From: CAYVVD01 sp964454975
GTDB taxonomy: Bacteria; Bacteroidota; Ignavibacteria; Kapaibacteriales; UBA2268
Length of the DNA: 26,414 nucleotides
Assembly (NCBI GenBank): GCA_964454975.1
Contig: CAYVVD010000030.1
Location: 1 to 26,414, forward strand
Reading direction: 5' to 3'
Below the pieces are notes generated by a model. It was not told the origin of the DNA and did no database searches. It was given only the letters and a program-made list of their open reading frames with translations. Below, one piece after another: positions 22,842-26,414 of the stretch (position 1 is the first letter of the stretch; each line of letters opens with the position of its first letter). Position numbers and translations under genes: made by a program.

Positions 22842-25031
22842 ATGAAATTATATAATATCGCTATCTTATTATTAATTGTTTTCAATTCATTTGTCACTGC
22901 CAAAGAGACTCCCGAAGAATTAACAACCCGTGCTCAAAATCTTGAATCAGGTGGCCAGTACTCAACTGCAGGCGGACTCTATATGGACGCAGCCAAAGGC
23001 TACTATGAGAAAGCACAGGAAGCTATAAGGAACAAATTTCGTAAATCTGTTGTTTATGAGAATCTGAAAAAGGCAGAAGATAGCTACCAAAAAGCTGCAG
23101 AGAATTATCAAAAAGGCAATTCATTCAGATCAAAGGATCTGGCCGAGCAGGAAGCTGCCAAGGTAGCAATGGAAATTGCCTCAGGTGGCTGGGAATATTC
23201 CGCCTATGATGACAAGAAAGTGGAGTTTGACGAAGAAGTACCGGAAAAAAAGAAGATATCTGACGAGCTTGGAAAAGAGGTTCTATTTAAATGCAATAAG
23301 TCAACGCTTGCAATCACACCGCCAAAAGCAATGAATCACTCCGGACCGGATTATGGGATGAAGGCAGCCCGGATGATGTCTGTCGGGCTTGAAAGCAGAG
23401 AGCCAAAAATTGAAATTGGCGTAATTGAGCAGGATTTGGCAATTTTCGGGCAACAATCAGATAACGGAGGAACCAAAAAGCTATGCGACGAACTTGCAGA
23501 CAAAGATCTCAGCCCGGCAGCTAATCTTACTCCGGAACTGATTCAAAAAATTAATGAAATGTCCGCCAAAACTGGCCAGAAGATTGACATAGAAGCCCTT
23601 CTGGGCTTGAAGATAAAATACGATAAAAAGATGATAAAAATCAGTGGTGTTGATGCATGCATGTCAATTAAGGAAAGCAAACAGCATAATACGGATGGTA
23701 CACTGGAAGTAATCCTGATATTTGTTTACAATGGAGCCCATTACAAATTCGCAGTTTTTGGCCCGCTTGACTATAAAAATATACTAATGAAATCAGTTGA
23801 ATCAATAAGGATAGCAGGAAAAGAGGAGCCAATTACAGAAAAATGCTCAGGCAAAGAAACAAAGCCGATTCCGGGACTTGCCATTAGGGATACATTCCTT
23901 ATTCCCGACCCGGACAGCCAGGTTAAAATATGGATTAAACCTAATTTAAGCAGGAGGACAGTACCAAAGTTCTGGCTTTCCATATCTGAAAAAATACAGA
24001 ACGGCCTTAAGGCTTACGACAGGATTAGGTTTGTGCTTAAAGGCAAGGAAAAATACTACGAAAATGAGAAAATGGACGAGTTCTTTGCGATGGAACTTGC
24101 ATTTGGTATGCTGGAATTGGCAGAACTCAGCCCATCATTCCTTGCATCTCAATATCTAAAAGTTTTTGATAAGGCAGTAATAGGAATATCCGGCCTTGAG
24201 GGAAAAATAACGAATATGACCGCAGATCTGGACTTCGAAGTACCATACATTAGAGTGATAACCCAATGCGTACCACGGTTAAAATGTGTGGATGGGCAAT
24301 GGAAACCTGACATGGAAAACGTAAGCTATGAAGAAGTTAGCAGGGTAAGGGATGTAAGAAAAGCAGACAAATTTTTGAACCAGACACCAAGGCAGATCAA
24401 GGACAGGCAGCAGAGATACGTAATTGAATTTATCGAACGGCTGGAAAAGGATCAAGCGAAGCTATCAAATGCAAAGAATTGCGAAAAGGCCCAAAACATG
24501 CTATGGTCGGTAAAATTCCCTGTCAGCCCCGATGAATGTGATAAGGCAATTGCTGAGGTGAAAGGAATTGAATTTGAGCTTGATTTCATAAAGAAACAAG
24601 TAGAAAATCTTCAAAGGGAATTGGCTAATTATAATATAGAATTACCTGCTAAAATTACAAAGATTGAAGTTACATTCAGCAGCGTAAAGAATGAGCTTTC
24701 AACTGCCGAGAAAGACCTTAAAAAAGTAAATGACGATATCAGGCGTTGGGAGCAGAACAAGAAAAACGCAGAGAAGACTCAGTACGAAGGCCAGATGCAA
24801 ATGTACACTGTTAAAAAAGAATCATTAGAATACGAGATAAACTCGCTGAAAATGATAAAAGCTTCCATATCTGATGAACTGGATGAAGTAAAATCGTTTA
24901 AATATGAAAATGCTAAAAAAGCGGATATTAATGCCCTGATAAAGCATTCGGAGAAGCTCGTGAAAGACCTTCACAAGGCACGCTATAAAAAAGACGAGTG
25001 CGAAAAACAGCAAAAATTATATAAAAAGTAA
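22842..25031 (+). CDS. Exported 729-residue protein with coiled-coil C-terminus, unknown function
   Basis: A signal peptide (MKLYNIAILLLIVFNSFVTA) is followed by a helical, TPR-like stretch at about 24-110 (LTTRAQNLESGGQYSTAGGLYMDAAKGYYEKA.. AEDSYQKAAENYQKG). A mixed domain with conserved-looking cysteines (about 115-350) and a central helical/beta region come next. The last ~150 residues form a charged heptad coiled coil (IEFELDFIKKQVENLQRELANYN.. VKNELSTAEKDLKKVNDDIRRWEQ). It is probably periplasmic or outer-membrane associated. It is transcribed away from the sigma factor, and its stop is 4 bp from the convergent glycosyltransferase stop. A near-consensus TTTG...TAAAATTTG arrangement precedes it, with spacing that does not fit exactly. 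I recognise no family; the sigma factor may control it, but only proximity supports that. Confidence 0.75.
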   Translation: MKLYNIAILLLIVFNSFVTAKETPEELTTRAQNLESGGQYSTAGGLYMDAAKGYYEKAQEAIRNKFRKSVVYENLKKAEDSYQKAAENYQKGNSFRSKDLAEQEAAKVAMEIASGGWEYSAYDDKKVEFDEEVPEKKKISDELGKEVLFKCNKSTLAITPPKAMNHSGPDYGMKAARMMSVGLESREPKIEIGVIEQDLAIFGQQSDNGGTKKLCDELADKDLSPAANLTPELIQKINEMSAKTGQKIDIEALLGLKIKYDKKMIKISGVDACMSIKESKQHNTDGTLEVILIFVYNGAHYKFAVFGPLDYKNILMKSVESIRIAGKEEPITEKCSGKETKPIPGLAIRDTFLIPDPDSQVKIWIKPNLSRRTVPKFWLSISEKIQNGLKAYDRIRFVLKGKEKYYENEKMDEFFAMELAFGMLELAELSPSFLASQYLKVFDKAVIGISGLEGKITNMTADLDFEVPYIRVITQCVPRLKCVDGQWKPDMENVSYEEVSRVRDVRKADKFLNQTPRQIKDRQQRYVIEFIERLEKDQAKLSNAKNCEKAQNMLWSVKFPVSPDECDKAIAEVKGIEFELDFIKKQVENLQRELANYNIELPAKITKIEVTFSSVKNELSTAEKDLKKVNDDIRRWEQNKKNAEKTQYEGQMQMYTVKKESLEYEINSLKMIKASISDELDEVKSFKYENAKKADINALIKHSEKLVKDLHKARYKKDECEKQQKLYKK

Positions 25032-25035
25032 GGAA

Positions 25036-25842
25036 TCAGGTTTTTAGTATTTCGAGTGTTTTTTTGCCAATTTTTGCAGCCATTTCAGAAAAACTACTCC
25101 AGAATGAGCCATATATTTTTTTCGTTTCGCCAAGCAGGAACATATCCACAACGGCATTTTCAATACCTTCTAATTTGCTCCTGGAAACTTCGAAGAAATT
25201 TGTAATGATTTTTCCAGGGAATTCCTTTATCAATCTGTTCTTTTCATCATCTGAATCACTGGCAACAAAAAACAAAGCATCCGGTTCTAGTTCTAATATT
25301 GATTGTATTTTTTCATCAAACAGGTTCGAGGGGCTGGAATTAATTGATGCAAAATTGTCAGTCCTCCTTATATGCATTCCGTAAGTATTTTCACTAAATG
25401 TCTCATTAATTTCTCTAATTTTTATAAGGATTTTCTCTTTAGGCTTGAATATATCAGGCACAAGTTCTGAATTGTAAAACTCATTATATGCAGCAATATA
25501 TGCGCCGTCGCTACTAATACTATCAAAATCGTGTAATCCTTCGTTCGGCTTGTTCAAAATAAAAACATTCTTCTCAAATGTTTTAAGCAAGAATTTAATA
25601 ATTGACATATATAGAGGGTAATGAATTGTGAGTCTTAGGTTATGAATTGAAAAATCCGGTTCACGTAGAGTGACATCCTGCTTACGCGGTATCTCGAAAA
25701 TATCAGTAAATCGTGCATTGATGCCACGGTCTTTTACCCAGATAATATTGAGTGGCATGTTATTTTTGATTGCAAGTGCTGCGGCTGAGTTAATCGCCCG
25801 CATCCTGTTTGCAAGACCTAAAAATGGCCTGATTGTAATCAA
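25036..25842 (-). CDS. Fucosyltransferase-like glycosyltransferase
   Basis: A 268-residue protein resembling the alpha-1,2/1,6-fucosyltransferase and NodZ-like GT-B superfamily. The N-terminal GLANRMRAINSAAALA (9-24) corresponds to the family's GGLGNRLR motif. A central HIRRTDN provides the Arg that contacts the GDP-sugar phosphate, and a C-terminal GSFWSSFSEMAA corresponds to the acceptor/donor-binding 'S-x-F-S' segment. There is no signal peptide, so it should act in the cytoplasm on a surface glycan precursor. The donor (GDP-fucose or another) is a guess. The start is TTG, supported by AAGGA six bases upstream and by an in-frame stop just beyond with no ATG between. No polysaccharide cluster is adjacent. 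Confidence 0.75.
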   Translation of the reverse strand: MITIRPFLGLANRMRAINSAAALAIKNNMPLNIIWVKDRGINARFTDIFEIPRKQDVTLREPDFSIHNLRLTIHYPLYMSIIKFLLKTFEKNVFILNKPNEGLHDFDSISSDGAYIAAYNEFYNSELVPDIFKPKEKILIKIREINETFSENTYGMHIRRTDNFASINSSPSNLFDEKIQSILELEPDALFFVASDSDDEKNRLIKEFPGKIITNFFEVSRSKLEGIENAVVDMFLLGETKKIYGSFWSSFSEMAAKIGKKTLEILKT

Positions 25843-25867
25843 TTTATTTCCTTCTTGAAATTAAATG

Positions 25868-25898
25868 CAAATTATCTCAGGTAGATGTATTTACAAAA
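25868..25898 (-). promoter_or_regulatory. Likely Bacteroidota-type promoter of the glycosyltransferase gene
   Basis: On the minus strand, TTTTG (25898-25894), 19 bases, then TAATTTG (25874-25868), 26 bp before the TTG start codon. The upstream box and spacing match the Bacteroidota consensus. The -7 box has one base fewer than TAnnTTTG. Confidence 0.4.
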
Positions 25899-26037
25899 TC
25901 GGTTTATCTCTTCCAATTGACAACAACATCAATATATGAAAAACAGATTGTGCGCTCTGTTATGTAACAATACTGTTAATTCACTTGCTAATTACTGAAC
26001 AGTTTTGTCAATTTAATTCTGATATTAATGTAGGTTT

Positions 26038-26220
26038 ATGTTCAGAATTTTATTTTTATGTAGCGGCAACGGGGCGCGTAGCCTTATAGCCAGGGCTTTT
26101 GCAGCAAAGATTTCAACTAATGGTTTGAAAATCATAGCTGCCTGTGATTTACAATATAAAATAGATGGCTTATGCCTGGAAGTCTATCCCGCTTATTATG
26201 ATTACAGGCGTGGCAAATGA
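26038..26220 (+). pseudogene. Truncated low-molecular-weight protein tyrosine phosphatase / ArsC-like N-terminus
   Basis: The first ~45 residues are the beginning of an LMW-PTP or thioredoxin-type arsenate reductase. A beta strand FRILFLC leads into the P-loop Cys8-SGNGA-Arg14-Ser15 (C-x5-R-S intact), then the helix RSLIARAFAAKI and the second strand GLKIIAACD, continuing to about KIDGLCLEV. Normal family members have about 130-150 residues; this frame stops at 60, without the catalytic Asp-Pro loop. Between 26165 and 26187 the matching sequence passes into another frame carrying a receiver-domain tail, which suggests a deletion joined two unrelated genes. It is unlikely to be an active phosphatase. 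Confidence 0.65.
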
Positions 26221-26332
26221 TATTGAAAAGTTTATATCATCACGCAGGCAGCTGCCTCCTCCGGACGGTTATATTTCAAAACCTGTAGAAGAAGAAAAAT
26301 TACTCGAGATGATAAAAAAGTTACTTAATTAG
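26165..26332 (+). pseudogene. C-terminal remnant of a response-regulator receiver domain
   Basis: In the frame shifted +1 relative to the phosphatase fragment, 55 codons run from ATG 26165 to TAG 26332. They read like the end of a CheY-type receiver. KSIPLIMITG is the fourth strand with the conserved Thr. A variable helix follows, then DGYISKPV with the conserved Lys-Pro of strand 5, then the last helix EEEKLLEMIKKLL. The phosphoacceptor Asp and the first ~65 residues are missing. It could only be expressed as a short peptide, so it is most likely decayed. The last 82 bp of the window after it hold no recognisable gene. Confidence 0.6.
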
Positions 26333-26414
26333 TTTATTGCAGTCCCTTAATATAATCGGTACTGCCTTGCCTGCGCCGTTTTTTTATTTTCTTTAACTTA
26401 AATTGGAACTTACA

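Noticed and set aside
26358..26396. Hairpin plus T-run near the right edge as a terminator
   Set aside because: Only about four base pairs (CGGT/GCCG) can form before the T-run, and the upstream gene is a remnant.
1..26414. CRISPR array, insertion sequence, prophage or multi-gene defence system
   Set aside because: No regularly spaced repeats, transposase, integrase, phage structural gene or nuclease/toxin cluster is seen. RecQ, RecO and the proteases are housekeeping families here.

Overview
Organism. The window looks like a chromosomal segment of an FCB-group bacterium, on the Bacteroidota/Ignavibacteriota side. This rests on four things. A textbook Bacteroidota-type promoter (TTTG-N19-TAAATTTG) sits in front of tRNA-Asn. 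The RecQ is of a Bacteroidota type, with its four-cysteine zinc site far downstream of the helicase core. There is a periplasmic bacterial tricorn-type protease. Base composition is moderately AT-rich. Many genes nevertheless have clear Shine-Dalgarno sequences, for example AAGGAG before gap and GAGGAG before gcvPA. That fits Ignavibacteria-like lineages better than typical Bacteroidia. The placement is an inference; no 16S or marker tree is available.

Layout. From 1 to 1.7 kb on the minus strand lie gcvPA (glycine decarboxylase subunit 1) and a FtsB/DivIC-type division protein. Divergently, 1.95-4.3 kb holds a glycolytic pair, an unusual phosphoglycerate kinase and a canonical GAPDH. They are followed by a REPIN-like pair of inverted palindromes and tRNA-Gly(CCC). 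At 4.6-9.8 kb on the minus strand are a radical SAM protein of unknown function, then sixA-like phosphatase and tricorn protease genes that run as a pair ending at a terminator. A small hypothetical gene and a repeat remnant separate these from recQ.

The longest unit is a co-oriented minus-strand run from 20303 down to 12717: recO, a CorC/HlyC-type CBS membrane protein, a CtpA-type S41 protease, an unknown five-helix membrane protein, an iron-type alcohol dehydrogenase, a ZIP metal transporter, a protein with an internal duplication, and a Ser/Arg-rich single-span membrane protein. Spacings are very short (overlaps, 1, 8 and 18 bp), so it is probably one operon. A strong intrinsic terminator closes it, and the recQ start codon lies in that terminator's U-tract.

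From 20.4 kb come tRNA-Asn(GTT) with its promoter and terminator, an exported alkaline phosphatase, an ECF-type sigma factor, an exported 729-residue protein of unknown family with a coiled-coil C-terminus, and a fucosyltransferase-like glycosyltransferase.

Decay and oddities. Two places look like gene remnants. One is a 74-codon open frame without a normal start next to the sigma gene. The other, at the right edge, is a chimera of a low-molecular-weight phosphatase N-terminus and a response-regulator receiver tail in different frames. No CRISPR array, transposase, prophage or obvious multi-gene defence system is visible. The most interesting items are the PGK lacking two normally conserved ligand-binding residues, the recQ/terminator overlap, the duplicated 158-residue protein coupled to the Ser/Arg-rich membrane protein, and the remnant genes.
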